In this document: piece by piece, positions 31,816-43,229 of the stretch
Layout of the letters: each line of letters starts with the position of its first letter
Position numbering within the stretch: position 1 is the first letter of the stretch
Source: Cycas panzhihuaensis
Lineage: Eukaryota > Cycadophyta
Length of the DNA stretch: 64,000 nucleotides
Reading direction: 5' to 3'
Assembly (NCBI GenBank): GCA_023213395.1
Contig: CM041465.1
Location: 58,659,741 to 58,723,740, forward strand
Program-made: the position numbers and the translations under genes
The notes under the pieces: model-generated
Told to the model about the DNA's origin: nothing
Database searches by the model: none
Seen by the model: the letters and a program-made list of their open reading frames with translations, nothing else

Positions 31816-33378
31816 CTTCTTTAAATAGGTTCTCACAGTTATCTATTAGAACTAATCACCATTTATAAAATAAAGAGTTTATATAAAGAGTAATATGACC
31901 TCCTTTAATCAATAAAAAAATTGATTATAAATTTGGATGTGTTCTTACAATTTTAAAGTTATGTCATTTTGGGCTAAAAATACTGTTAGCTCTTTTTGCT
32001 CTATATGACCATGGGTTTAGTACTTTAGGGCTATGAAATAGCCTTTAAAAGCATTATCAAATATCACATGTCACTTTCCATTTGAAAAATGAATCTGTAG
32101 CTTCTGCAAGTTAAATTTGAAATCAACTTTCAATTCATACATGGACTTCTTAACCTACAAAGTTAATGTCTAACAAATAAGCATTTTGTAATCCCTTTTT
32201 CCATGTGCCTAATAAAGTAGATCTGCAAAACTATGGAGAGAGTACATCTTCCCCAAGTTCAAAGACAATGTTATGATATTTAATTTTCTAAAAAAAATAC
32301 ATCCAAATTTTTTTATTTGATTTAATTATCAAAATTGGTCATTTTTTTGTATATTTAAGACTTCATATGTCCCATGATCTCAATGCTTACTGCATTTGGA
32401 AAATTTCATGGCCAATGAAGTGACTCCTCATTGTGTTTATGTTCTCAACCATAACATCTACTACAAATTTTAGGTTTAGCTTCCTTTACATCCTTGCTCA
32501 ATATTTGGCACACTTTATAGTCTACTAACTCTACATAAGATCAATGCCTTTCCCTTGATATTCCATAATAATTTTCAAACATAAATTGGATGTCTTGTTG
32601 ATTTTTTTGATCTTCACCTTTAGGGTCTATATTAAGCCTCTACCATATCCAATTATTATTTTCTTAGTCCACAGTTTCTAATAACATATTTGCCCTTAAT
32701 TATAACCTTCTAAATGTGGGCTTGCGAACTCTCTACTTTATTTCCCATTCAGTGGGTTTATTCTCAAAGTATAGCATTCCAAAAGCAAAAATTCACAACC
32801 CCTCCATATTAAACATGCCTTCTACTTTTTAGATGGCATTAACACATTATCTTAACTATTCTTAATCAACTGTAAACCTCCAGTTTTAGACTTTCTTATG
32901 CCTTCAACAATTCCATTTTTTGAGAATTTGGCTAAGCAGATACCTTTATCACTCTAACAATGCTAAGGCACAAATTTTATACTATTGGGATTTCATATAT
33001 TGTGCTTTAAAACTTGCTAACATCCTTCCATGGGTCACTCTCATTGCTTTAACTATCTTAGTTCTCTTCTAGCATTTAAATTGCTTGAACTACCAACTCT
33101 TTTTTTTTTTTTTCTTGAAGGTAAATTATAAGAATTGAATTAAATCAAAAATATTTAACAAAGCTATCAACTTGATTTAGAGTCACTTTGGCCTTTATAA
33201 TAATCTCAATAAAATTCTTTCTCATATGTATATTTGATTCTACTTTGTGGGCTTCATTCAACTAACTATATAATATTTACCCACAACTCATCACCTCCAT
33301 AAGATGACTAGCCTACATATACAATCTTCTTACATGAACCAAAAATACTCACTTCCCAATTCTTATAGGGTTCACCTT
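31813..33378. other. Unassigned decayed repeat DNA
   Basis: No domain named with confidence. Minus-strand reading of about 32790-32390 is relatively open and includes CSRCYG then EHKHNEESLHWP, a Cys/His-rich stretch that could be a decayed zinc knuckle. Poly-T run at 33100-33113. Nothing else supported. Confidence 0.35.
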
Positions 33379-33664
33379 TGTTAGAGTGATAACCTAACCA
33401 ACTAATTTTAAATGTGATATAAATATTAAGATGATTATTATATCATATTAAGGCCAATGTAGGCCTACAATTATACATTTGTGACACTTGAGGATCTATT
33501 TAAAAGGATCTATAGTCCATTGTAAAGTAATATTTAATATCAACATAATCAAATTAATTCGTGGTGGGTTTACTGAAAGGTTTCCCACATCAATTGTATT
33601 TCTATGTACTTGCATTTTTTGTGCTTCTTATGTACATAAAAAAATTATATGCTTGTTTCTAATA
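33379..33664 (+). repeat. LTR of a plus-strand element
   Basis: Begins TGTTAGAGTGATAACC, ends TTTCTAATA (expected TAACA), and is followed at once by a primer-binding site, which makes it a 5' LTR. Contains GGTGGGTTTACTGAAAGG / TTTCCCACA near 33563-33588, the shared LTR motif. No matching 3' LTR was found. Confidence 0.7.
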
Positions 33665-33676
33665 TGGTATCAGAGT
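33665..33676 (+). other. Primer-binding site (initiator tRNA-Met type)
   Basis: TGGTATCAGAGT, one base from TGGTATCAGAGC, directly after the LTR at 33379-33664. Confidence 0.8.
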
Positions 33677-34116
33677 AGATAGTCATACATGAAGAAAACG
33701 AGTATTAGGCAGAGTGATCAAGTAGCTCGTCACCAAGTAGTGTTGGCATAACCCTTCACTGAGGATTGAATTTTTTAACAATCAAAATAGTAGCCATAGT
33801 ACTACAATTGGTTAATGCTTGAGAAACTCAAGTGCCTTCTTTAATTTCAGATATATTTTGTAGGATTACATTTATCCTTGCAGATGAACATAAGAGCAAA
33901 GAAGACTATTCTTTCTTTTGTTGCAAGTGTATGGCCATGATGTGGTTACTCTAGCCACTATTAAAACATATGGTGCCTATTTGTTATCTATTATTGTAGC
34001 CTCTAGATAATGAGTTGCTAGCCAAGGATGATTACCTACTTATAGATGTAGCCATGTGTGATATTAGAGTTGTCATTAAAGGAGATACTAGCATTAGTCA
34101 AGTCATCTTTACTATA
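33677..34116 (+). other. Interior of the plus-strand element, left part
   Basis: Plus-strand frames include 34015 onward (LLAKDDYLLIDVAMCDIRVV) and a Cys-containing stretch at about 33880-33960, but no copia or gypsy domain that I can name. The frame is interrupted by the copia element at 34122 and should continue at 39639. Confidence 0.4.
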
Positions 34117-34121
34117 TTACT

Positions 34122-34502
34122 TAAGAAAATAGTAGGATCTAAATACATGTGCCCCGATTCAAGTATAATAATTAAAATATTGATAAATATTCAATAAATC
34201 AAGAAAATAAGCAAGACATATGATCATGCAATGATACGGGTGAATTCACCACATCATAGGCTCTCTCTTGGGTAGAGCTTTATTAATCAGAATCCAATAT
34301 ATGAAGTACAGAGGTACATAGTAATATTTATAGCCATCCGCCAAGATTACAATGCAATGGGATAGGTTGACTTAACGACATAAGAGGTGGACCCAACCTC
34401 ACTATCCAATATAATTAAATTACATCAAGGTCCATTAATACATTATAAATGTAAGTTTACATAAATGAGAAGAAATGAAGGAGATATTACAATGTTTTAA
34501 GA
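34122..34502 (-). repeat. 3' LTR of the 34-39.6 kb copia element
   Basis: 381 bp, aligns with 39249-39633; the TG start has decayed to TA and the CA end to GA. Both copies include the block GATCATG(C/T)AATG and a promoter-like TAATATTTATAG region. Confidence 0.8.
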
Positions 34503-34512
34503 CCCTCCCTTA
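34503..34512 (-). other. Polypurine tract of the 34-39.6 kb copia element
   Basis: CCCTCCCTTA on the plus strand, i.e. TAAGGGAGGG on the minus strand immediately before the LTR. Confidence 0.7.
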
Positions 34513-36330
34513 ATAGAAACTTCATTTCTTCGAATGTCAAGGTCAAATCTAAATTGTTCAAACTTTGGTTTACCAAGTGCTTTAGTGAAGATGTTTGCAA
34601 TCTAGTCTTCAATAGGACAATAGGTGAGATCAACTTCTTTATTTTGGACATGCTTATAGATGAAGTGATGATGGACCTCAATATGCTTGGTTCTAATATG
34701 GAATATAGGATTCTTTGTCATCTTCAACACACTTTGATTGTCACATTACAAGATGGTTGGTGAAGTCTATTAAAGTCGAAGTTCAGTGAGAATCTTTCTG
34801 AGCCAAATCAACTCGATGGTAGCATGGACAGATGCTTTATATTCTACTTTAGTGGAGGAAAGGGCAATAGTGGGTTACTTTTTATAGCTCCATGAGATTA
34901 CAACTGAGTTCATATCAAAATAATAGCTTGAAGTTGAATGGCGTGTATCCTAGCAACTAACCCAATCAAAATCTGCATGTCCCTTTAGAATAGGTGATTC
35001 AGTCTTATTATACTCAAGGCCAAACTGATGAGTGCCACGCATATATTTGAGTATCCTAGTGGCCACTTTCCAATGAGATACTTTAGGCTATGACATATAC
35101 CTGAAGCAGATCCTTACTGCATATGAGATGTCTAAGTGAGTATGAGTGAGATAGATGAGATTCTCAACTAACTACCAGTATAAAGTGGGATCAAAAGGTT
35201 TTCCTTGTTCATATATGTTTAACTTAGTTCTTGTCTCCATAGGAATTGGTGCAAGGTTACATTCAGTCATCCTAAATCTTTCCAAGAGTTTATTAGCATA
35301 CTTGGTTTGAGTTAGGAGGATTTGTCCTAGTCCTTACCAAACTTTAATTCTAAGGAAGTAATGAAGCAGGCCAAGGTTAGTCATCTCAAAATTGCTCAAC
35401 TCTGACTAAAGCTAAGAAATTCCATCTGTATCATTTCCAATTATAGCAAGATCATCTACATAAAATACAATGATGATGATCAAATTATCTCTAACTAAAA
35501 TATAGAGATTAAGGTCAAAGGGTGAATAATTAAATCTATGTTAACTGAGAAATACATCTATTATTGCATACCAGGCACACGATGCCTGTTTGAGTCCATA
35601 AAGGGCTTTTTTGAGTCTACAAACTCAGTGTTCTTGTCCTAGAATAGTATAGCTTGGGGGTTGTTTCAAGAAAACCTCTTCTTTGATCTCTCCATTGAGG
35701 AAAGCACTCTTCACATCCATTTGGTAGATAGGCCATCCAAATTAGGATGCTAGGGATATAACCAAACAAAATGTGATCATGTTAGCTACTAGTACAAAGG
35801 TCTCATCATAGTCAATCCCCTCCTATTGTTTGAAACCTCTTGCAATAAGGCAAGATTTGTAATACTCTATAGTACCATATGCATGGAACTTTGTCTTGTA
35901 TAGCCATCTACAGATAATTTCTTTCTTCCTAAGTGGCAATTCAGTCAGCTCCCAAGTGTCATTTTTTAAGATAGAATTCATCTCTTCATCCATAATTGCT
36001 TTCCACATTTGGTCTTTGACTGGCTCCTCAAACATGGAAGGTTCAGGAGTTTCAAGGACATGTGACATGAGGGTAAAATTTATAGAGTGTCTCATCTTGG
36101 AAGGTCTCTTTGTAGCTATAGGAGGAGGAGGAGCATCCTTTAAAAGCTATTGTACCCACTTAGGAGGTGGCTAAAATCTGGTGGCTTCCATCTAAAGGTC
36201 ATCAATTGAAATGGGACATAAATTTACACTTGCTTGAGTGGATGAAAAAGAAGTTATTGGAATTGATGATGGACTATGAGTGTCAGAAACACATGAGTGT
36301 AAGATGAACTAAGGTTCATCAAACATGAGT
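34513..36330 (-). pseudogene. pol: Copia RT-RNase H (34-39.6 kb element)
   Basis: Minus strand. Linker at 36330-36100 with a PPPKW stretch and DAPPPPIATKRPSK. RT N-terminus in the clean 90-codon frame 36095-35823: QMWKAIMDEEMNSILKNDTWELTELP, ICRWLYKTKF, LIARGFKQ. The palm with an intact YVDD at 35462-35451 (IIIVFYVDDLAII). Then an 'SLIYLTHTHLDIS'-like block near 35150 and an RNase H with 'PTIALSSTKVEY' near 34850, NQSVLKMTKNPIFHIRTKHIEV near 34740-34680, and FTKAL near 34570. Stops are few per domain, so it is moderately old. RT and RNase H would convert element RNA to cDNA in virus-like particles; the missing upstream genes make this copy non-autonomous. Confidence 0.85.
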
Positions 36331-36724
36331 GTAGGATGATAAGAGGTGAGTATAAACTCATGAGTATAAAACATCAAACATGTAAAGTAAACATCATCAA
36401 ACATAATCATTACCACAAGACACCAAGATTTATATGTGGAAAACTCAATGTGGGAAAAACCATGGGAGAAGGTGGAGTTAGGAGTTCGCTTATGATCATA
36501 AGCATTACATCTTTCTCCTCTCTCCTTTCTCAAGTTCTCAAGTGGTGAAAGTATAAATATATAGTGATAATCACCTCATGAGTAGCCTATCACATACAAT
36601 AAGTTATTATATCATCCAATAGTGGGATAGCATGGATATGTGTGCATCTCACATATCTCGAAGTAGGTGAATAGTGGGAAGTACATGTGTACAATGGGCC
36701 CACATTAAACATTATGTTTTAACA
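36326..36724 (-). repeat. Lone LTR with adjoining C-rich polypurine complement
   Basis: 399 bp, plus-strand view TGAGTGTAGGATG...GTTTTAACA, followed by a C/T-only run (36725-36754) that is a polypurine tract on the minus strand. It is therefore a 3' LTR of a minus-strand element inserted in the copia linker. Shares ATGTGGAAAACTC...GTGGGAAAAACC with other LTRs. Its 5' LTR and right boundary were not found; the AAACA at 36321-36325 would be one target copy. Confidence 0.6.
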
Positions 36725-36754
36725 TGCCTCCCTCCCCCCCTCCCCCCCCCCCCC
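36725..36754 (-). other. Expanded polypurine tract (C-run on plus strand)
   Basis: A 30-bp C/T tract including an uninterrupted C run of about 13, i.e. G-runs on the minus strand capable of forming a G-quadruplex. Probably an expanded polypurine tract beside the LTR. Confidence 0.6.
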
Positions 36755-38340
36755 ACAAATGTTTAATGTCTTTGAATCTTGATCTTGAGTCATCATGTCT
36801 TCATCTTGTATGTTGGCACCTGTAACTTGTAACTATCACATATTTCTTGTATCCTGTATCCTATATCTTGTAACCCATTTTTAATATTATGTATCCCATA
36901 ACTTGTTTATTGTATATTACAGGTGAATTTGTCATATTGTATAGCTTGAGAAGAGCTTATGTATTAATCACCAAAATCATCTGTAACCTATAAAAGACTT
37001 GTAACTATATGTTATCTCTATAAACCTATATATAAAGTGTTTTGTGCACATCTTCATATCTTCACCTGTGTGGTGGCTATTTTCAATCTATATTAAGTTG
37101 TTCATCAAATCAAGTAAAGTGATATCTGATTCCATATAAAATAAAATCCATCTACCAAAATACATAGGTGACCAATCATTGTAATCCCTAGTTTACTAGG
37201 AAATTACTTCAACTACATGGTTCATCTTCTTTCCAAATTGCTTGTAGGACCGATAAAGTTTCATCAACTAGATTAAGTCAACAACTGGATCATCTCAAAC
37301 AATCAACTCTAAGACCAATCCAAATTACTTAGCAATGGTAAGTTAATTATAACAAGGCAATTATACTAACTAAATATCATAAATTATTTCAATAATCAGG
37401 TGATCTATTTTGTTTGTTTAGGGATTTTGTCATTTGCTAAACTAAATGTAATATTGTGAAGGGAAAATTAGCAACCAACATAGCAAGGATGTCTTATGTC
37501 ATAAATCCATCAAATATATCTCACTTAATTGAAAAAATTCCAGCTGAAATAGGCCTAAAATGTCATAAATATGCCTTAAAATGCTTGAGTTTAAACCAAA
37601 CTATAATAATCATCCACCATTCTTCAAAAATAAGTTTGCCACCATGTTTGGAGCCATGAAAAACATTAGGATTGACTATATTTTTTCTAAAAACTGATAT
37701 AAAATTCCCTCAAAATGATGTTTTAAACCTTTGCATCAACTTTACCTTATATTTTCTCTATCTTCTACTATCTAAAGTAGGTTGTGTGACCACTCATTGT
37801 GACCGTCTCAAAGTCAGCTTTCTAATGCAACTGATAGCATCTGAATCTGATATACTAGTGAGAAGTTATGGAGGAAAAAGTGCTAGTAACTCATGAAATA
37901 GTGCGCAATCCTTTAGAAAATAGATATGGAACTAAAATTTTAATTAAATTTCAAATATAATTTTGAAAATAAAAAAGTATCCAATCTAACTTTTAAAAAA
38001 TTGAAGTCCACCACTTTATGATATAGCCCCCAATCATGTTAGCTCTCCATATGACCACCTACTATGGATTTAAAAAATGCATATAATCTAATTATATCAA
38101 TCATTCCAAACATAAAATTTTTTAGGATTTACAAAATATTTTACTCTACATAGATATCTATGTATATCAAAATTTTATTTTCATTTCGTTGAGTGTGATG
38201 GCATGATGGAAAGATCGATCTTCTACATCATCTACACCATATGTATAAAATAGTATAAATTTATCATATTATGAGGATAAGGTGAGTATAACCACTAGGT
38301 ATGATAATAATTTAGACAGATGATTATATATGTAGAATGT
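36755..38340. other. Unassigned interior sequence
   Basis: No coding domain recognised. 36780-36930 is rich in repeated CTTGTAACT / CTTGTATCC variants. 37100-37230 resembles 53860-53975 at nucleotide level (ATCTAC..., then CATGGTTCAT), linking it to the non-coding element at 53.8-56.9 kb. Confidence 0.4.
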
Positions 38341-39233
38341 ATTATTGTTCTCTATTTTGATCTTCATCGATTACGTCTCTGTGATCTCGCTATGTTTGCG
38401 TAGGGGTGTATTCAATGGATTGGCATGAAGAGAGCATGGATTCTGCAGACAACTAAGGCATGATTCATCAATGTGTAAATGCAATGGAATTAAGTATTCC
38501 ATTGAGATTATGCCTACTATGGAAGAAACACATATGTAGTTGTAGAGAGATGGGCGTAGGTTCGATCTCGTAAACATTATCACAATTGATGTTGCATAAA
38601 ACAATGGTATCTCTCATCGGTCTACATATTGCAGGAGGCTAAACCGAAGCAAATATTGTGATAGATAGGAGGATACCATAGCCATTGATGATGGACCAAA
38701 TGATGATGGTGACAAGCAGAGAGACTCTAGCTGGCTGGTTCATATCTTTGTGTAGGGTAGTCACAATTGTGGTAGGGTTGTTAAACTCCATGTGTGAGCA
38801 GGATCTGCAAGTTGACTATCTAACATCTATATTCCAAGTGACTGTGTCTCCATGGCAGATATAATGGTAGCTAAGATATGGCAATGTGTCTACGCCATTA
38901 AGGTGCTAATCTTTGGGACTTTAATAAGGTATGGAAGAAGTCCAACAAAAAGTAATATGTTTGGCGATACAAAGGCCATGAGGTTCCACAAGCCTTTAAC
39001 TATAGATTCCTATGGTAATGGGCCATCATGCTGAATTCTTTCCTCATAAACTAATCTTCATAAGCAAAGGGATGTAACAAGATCGATTGGCTTCATTTCT
39101 CATGTATGGTTGAATGGCGTCAGTCTATACATAACTTCATGTGATATCAATATCAACTGTCTCCTATATGTGGCTTGATAGGCTTGAAGTGGATAGTTAG
39201 GATCTTTATCTCACCATAGTGGCTTAGATGTAA
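38341..39233 (-). other. Probable leader of the 34-39.6 kb copia element
   Basis: Adjacent to the primer site and richer in G+C than its surroundings; no gag start recognised. Short frames on both strands are unsupported. Confidence 0.4.
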
Positions 39234-39248
39234 GCTACTCTGATACCA
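39234..39248 (-). other. Primer-binding site, initiator tRNA-Met
   Basis: The minus strand reads TGGTATCAGAGTAGC directly inside the LTR at 39249-39633. Confidence 0.85.
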
Positions 39249-39633
39249 TGAAAAAATAATAGGATCTAAATACATATGCCCTGATTCAAGTATAATAATC
39301 AAAATATTAACAAATATTCAACAGATTAAGAAAATAAGCAAGACATATGATCATGTAATGGTACAGGTGAATTCACCACACCATAGGCTCTCTCTCGAGT
39401 AGAGATTCCATATTAATTAGAATCTAATATATGAATTCCAAAGGTAAGAGGCAATATTTATAGCCATCTACCAAGATTACAATGCAATGGGATAGGTTGA
39501 CTTAATGGCATAAGAGGTGGACCTAACCTCACTATCTAATATGATTAAATTACATCAAGGGTCCATTAATACATTATAAATATAAGTTTACATAAATGAG
39601 AAGAAATGGAGGAGATATTACAATGTTTTAATA
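39249..39633 (-). repeat. 5' LTR of the 34-39.6 kb copia element
   Basis: 385 bp, plus-strand view TGAAAAAATAATAGG...GTTTTAATA, followed by GTACT. Aligns with 34122-34502. Confidence 0.8.
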
Positions 39634-39638
39634 GTACT

Positions 39639-40161
39639 ATTAGCTACTAGTTTGGTAGACATATCTTAGTCTTCATTATTATGTTGAGGTTGAGCCAGCC
39701 ATTATTTTGGTATATAAGATATAATCTTTGTTACTATCTTCATTATTGTATTATGTGTAAAGAATAAGGATAGATCTACCATTAACTTGGTAGACTTTGA
39801 CACTACCTTTTTTTGCTATAAAAAATGACATGAGGATAAGCCATGAGTATCCTATTTCATTTGTTGTTGATAAGGATGAGCAGTCATTGAGTAACCTGTA
39901 TTTGATTTAGATTGTGTTATTTCTCATTAATGCAATTGAAAGAGACTTTAATCTAATAATTTTATAGACTGTGTAGAAGTTATGGATGGTATTATCTTTC
40001 ACACGTTAGTTCCTCACAGGTTGCCTCACGTTGCCAGTAGAAATTGGAGGTGACATCATAATGGAAGAGCACTTGTTTTTTGGGTTGAAGATATTGGTGA
40101 AGCTCACCATGGAGTTATAGAGCTATGGATTTTATATCAAAGGTATTTCCATTATATATAC

Positions 40162-40192
<31 letters not shown>

Positions 40193-40491
40193 TACATTAA
40201 GTTGGATAATCTTTAATATTCTATATTTGAAGGCATATTACATGATACATCATATGACATTTTTTCTATGTTTATTGTGGCATGCTTTTATATTAAATAA
40301 GGCATTCATTTTAATTTTTTTTTTTGGGTTATTTTGTTGATGATTAAAATCTTAGAGGTGCACTATATAATATATAATTTTATGATGTTAAGTATGGCAT
40401 GTTTTATGAGATATGAATGAGGTGTTTTAGGTGTTCTTGATGTCTTTTATCATTCCATTAGAGTACAATTATTCTTTAGTGTTGTTGTATT
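39639..40491 (+). other. Interior of the plus-strand element, right part; short CA microsatellite
   Basis: Continues the sequence interrupted at 34121. No domain recognised. A TATATACACACACA run at 40155-40192 is a simple repeat. Confidence 0.4.
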
Positions 40492-40496
40492 GATTA

Positions 40497-40686
40497 TAAA
40501 AGTATGCATACACTTAATATATGAGAAACAAAATGAACAATGATCAAACTAGTACAAAATATCTTGATTGTATATCATGTTGAGTGTGTACATATAGCAA
40601 TAATATAAATTCATTACATGAGATGGGAATAAGAAAGGTTGATCATGCAAGGTGACACATGGCATATTATATGATCAACTTATAAT
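40497..40686 (-). repeat. 3' LTR of the non-coding element, first piece
   Basis: Matches 56874-57065 of the 5' LTR (shared blocks GAGAAACAAAATGAACAA and TCTTGATTGTATATCAT), then stops at ATAAT, where the inserted block begins. Confidence 0.8.
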
Positions 40687-41121
40687 TATTGAGAAAACTT
40701 GGTCCCAATAACCAAAAACTACCACCATGATCTAAACTATTTTGCAACTAGTTATCAGAATTGAAACTAAAATTTAACATGCAAATTCTTAAACTAAAGA
40801 TAATATAATAAATAGATCATAAAGATAAAGTATCATATATACACTAGATATAACATGGTATAACCCTAATAGTGTACTAAGGAAATGTCCACATAGGAAA
40901 GGTATCGATCTTTATTATCTAAGAATGGAGAAATGTATATAGTCTATAGTAGAATACTCACAACAACAACAACCAATAGCCTCTCCTTAATACAGTACAT
41001 CCAATACATCAAATACCATCAACATAATGAAGAAATGCCATAAATTGGGTTATATGAGAGAGTCATACAAGACACAAATCTCGACCATCAAATCTAGGGT
41101 ATTTTGAATAAACAACCCTGA
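40687..41121. repeat. Solo-LTR-like block, first piece
   Basis: Starts TATTGAGAAAAC (TG decayed to TA) after ATAAT. Its second piece, 53495-53645, ends ATCTAACA before ACAAT, so ATAAT/ACAAT is a one-mismatch target duplication and TGTT...AACA fits LTR ends. About 590 bp without the gypsy insertion. No internal region is present, so a solo LTR is the simplest reading. Confidence 0.55.
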
Positions 41122-41126
41122 TTCTC

Positions 41127-42182
41127 TGATCCAGGAGGATCTACCATATGTTTACAGGATGCAGAAAATGCTAGGCATTGGAATAACTAAAAGAGATATG
41201 GCTAAACGGTATCAAAACTCTATGAAATTTTGTTTAAAGGGATAAGACACATCTCAATAGATGTGTACAAAAGGTGGGGTTCAGAAAATATCATTTGATT
41301 AGAGTTCAAGCCTTGTCTTTGCATAAAAATTAATCCCACAGTTAGCAGAAAACAAAATAGAAAATATATATTTTGATTATATGAATAGAAACATGGCCAA
41401 ATGACATCAAACTGAGCTAAAATTTTGAGGAAACGGCGGAGACATACGTTCCTATACGTGTACAAAATTTGAGCTAAATTAGAGTCCGTTAAGGTCAGTT
41501 ACAAGCCGCAACTTTTATGAATTGTATGAAGGCCACTTGGACAGCAGAAAAATAGCAAATACATATTATTACTAAATGAATAAAAATGCAGTCAAATGAC
41601 ATCCAAATGAGCTGAAAATTTGAGGAAGCTGAGGGGACATATGTTCCTATATGTGTACCAAATTTGAACCAAATTGGAGTATGTTAAGATCTGTTACAAA
41701 CTGTAAATTTTTAAGAATTGTATGAAGGCCACTTGGACAACATGCATTCTGGTGGTTAGTGGTTATACTTGCATGATTGCCACTTGTTAAACATGCAATT
41801 CAGGTTTCTTTCTATAAATTGAGCCCTTCTATAGGTTGGAGAGGTGGTTCTTGGAGACTTGACTTGGGAAGCATCCTTAGAGAAGCATTTGGAGGGTTGG
41901 AATCCCCCTTATGGTATAATTGTAACATTTACTCCTTGTAATTTTACCATTCTTTTGCTAGTTGATTTCTCCACCATTAAATGGAGATTTTCATGGTTTA
42001 ATAAAAGTATTACTCATCATACTTTTAGATCAATGTCAAGAATAATTGATTTGGTGTAGAATTTTCCTTTCATGGGCTCATTGTTGTTTTGATGTTATTG
42101 AGCTTTCTACACTAACTCCCAGGATCTCAAGGAGGAAAGGTTGATAATTGATTTCTTCACCAACTAAGCTCTTTTGGGATCA
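41127..42182 (+). repeat. Gypsy LTR 1
   Basis: 1056 bp. TATAAAT promoter box at 41813-41819, AATAAA at 42000-42005. Contains three diverged tandem units of 185-200 bp beginning at GCAGAAAA (41161, 41345, 41544). By eye differs from LTR 3 at about 30 positions, more than LTR 2 does. Keeps several CG dinucleotides that LTRs 2 and 3 have lost. Confidence 0.93.
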
Positions 42183-42187
42183 TATTT

Positions 42188-42199
42188 TGGTATCAGAGC
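42188..42199 (+). other. Primer-binding site, gypsy copy A
   Basis: TGGTATCAGAGC, exact initiator tRNA-Met complement, five bases after LTR 1. Confidence 0.92.
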
Positions 42200-42225
42200 C
42201 TCTGATCTTTGTTGTAGGGACTTGA

Positions 42226-43229
42226 ATGGTACAAACAAGGAAAGGATACAAAGAGAAAGGTGAAGACTTTCTTGTGTTTCAATCACCAAGAAGACAAAGA
42301 AAGAATCCAAGCACCATGGTGAAAAGAAGATGGAGAAATTAGATTTGAAAGGCTTGAGAAGAACGTCAAGCCTTGATGCAAATGATGACCCACCTTCTAC
42401 CTCTAGTCAAAGGAAAAGGCAAAGAGAAGGAATTTGAAGGAGGATCACATATGACCACGACCTTGAAGAGGAAGAGGAGGAGACCTTAAAGCACTCTTTT
42501 GAAGAAAGCAAGGGTACTTCATCTCATCAACCCTTCAAGGTGGAGGCAAAGTTGGATATTCCAACTTATGATGGAGAGGTAAATGCTGAAAAGTTGGACC
42601 ATTGGTTGGATCAACTTGAAACCTACTTCACAATCTATGCTTATAGTAATGCTCAAAAGCTTTCATTTGCTAGGCTCAAGTTGTGTAAACATGTATTGAC
42701 ATGGTGGAATGCATATTTAAAGACTCATGATGTATCTTCTTTTTCATGGAGGGATTTTAAGAAAATAATAAAGAAGCAATTCTACCCCATAGGTCATGAG
42801 GAAGACCAATGGGTCACTTGGCAATATATATGCCAAGGGAGAGGTGTAAGTGTCCAAGACTATACTTCTTTATTTTTTAGGCATGGCATGCTACTTGGTA
42901 TTAATATGGATGAACATGTCACTCTTATGAAATTCATTGGAGGATTACATGAATACATAAGGAAGGAACTAAGGCTTTTTAAGGTTCAATCCATTGGAGA
43001 AGCAAGTAGGATGGCTATGGCAATAGAAAGTAAAAGCAAGAAATCTACATTCATGTCTAAAGATTCTACTTTTACTTCTAATAAGTATGAAAAGAATCAT
43101 AAATGGCACTCATCAAAAAGGCAAGAAGGAAAGAAAAGAACTAATTTTGTTAAAAGTTCTAACTATTGTGAGCATTGTGATATTAGTGGTCATATTACGA
43201 CAAAGTGTTGGAAGTTGCATCCGAACTAA
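42226..43229 (+). pseudogene. gag: Gypsy gag, copy A
   Basis: ATG at 42226 (MVQTRKGYKEK), the same start as copy B. Three small deletions relative to B near 42315, 42368 and 42446 disturb the N-terminal frame. From 42540 the frame is open for 229 codons: a LDIPTYDGEVNAEKLDHWLDQLE block, FARLKLCKHVLTWWNAYLK (capsid core), SSFSWRDFKKIIKKQFYP, then the zinc knuckle CEHCDISGHITTKC (C-x2-C-x4-H-x4-C) at 43167-43208. It ends in TAA at 43227-43229. Gag forms the particle and binds RNA. In both copies reading continues past this stop (KQAYQGYG), so TAA may be a decayed CAA in a single gag-pol frame, or a real gag end. Confidence 0.9.

Larger units (their letters stand above)
34122..39633 (-). mobile_element. 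Ty1/copia element with internal rearrangement
   Basis: Minus-strand element: LTRs 34122-34502 and 39249-39633, primer site 39234-39248, polypurine tract at 34503-34512, flanking 5-mers TTACT (34117-34121) / GTACT (39634-39638), one mismatch. RNase H and RT are readable (34510-36330), but integrase, protease and gag do not follow. Instead a lone LTR (36326-36724) and unassigned sequence occupy 36.3-38.3 kb, then a leader-like stretch up to the primer site. So the 5' half was lost or replaced. Confidence 0.8.

Noticed and set aside
34554-36548. Plus-strand frames at 34554-34763, 35896-36174 and 36336-36548
   Set aside because: Antisense to copia RNase H and RT or within an LTR.
41220-41465. 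Minus-strand 81-codon frame conserved in all three gypsy LTRs (also 46884-47129 and 52527-52772)
   Set aside because: Conserved because the LTRs are near-identical repeats; antisense to the element, no start context or family resemblance.
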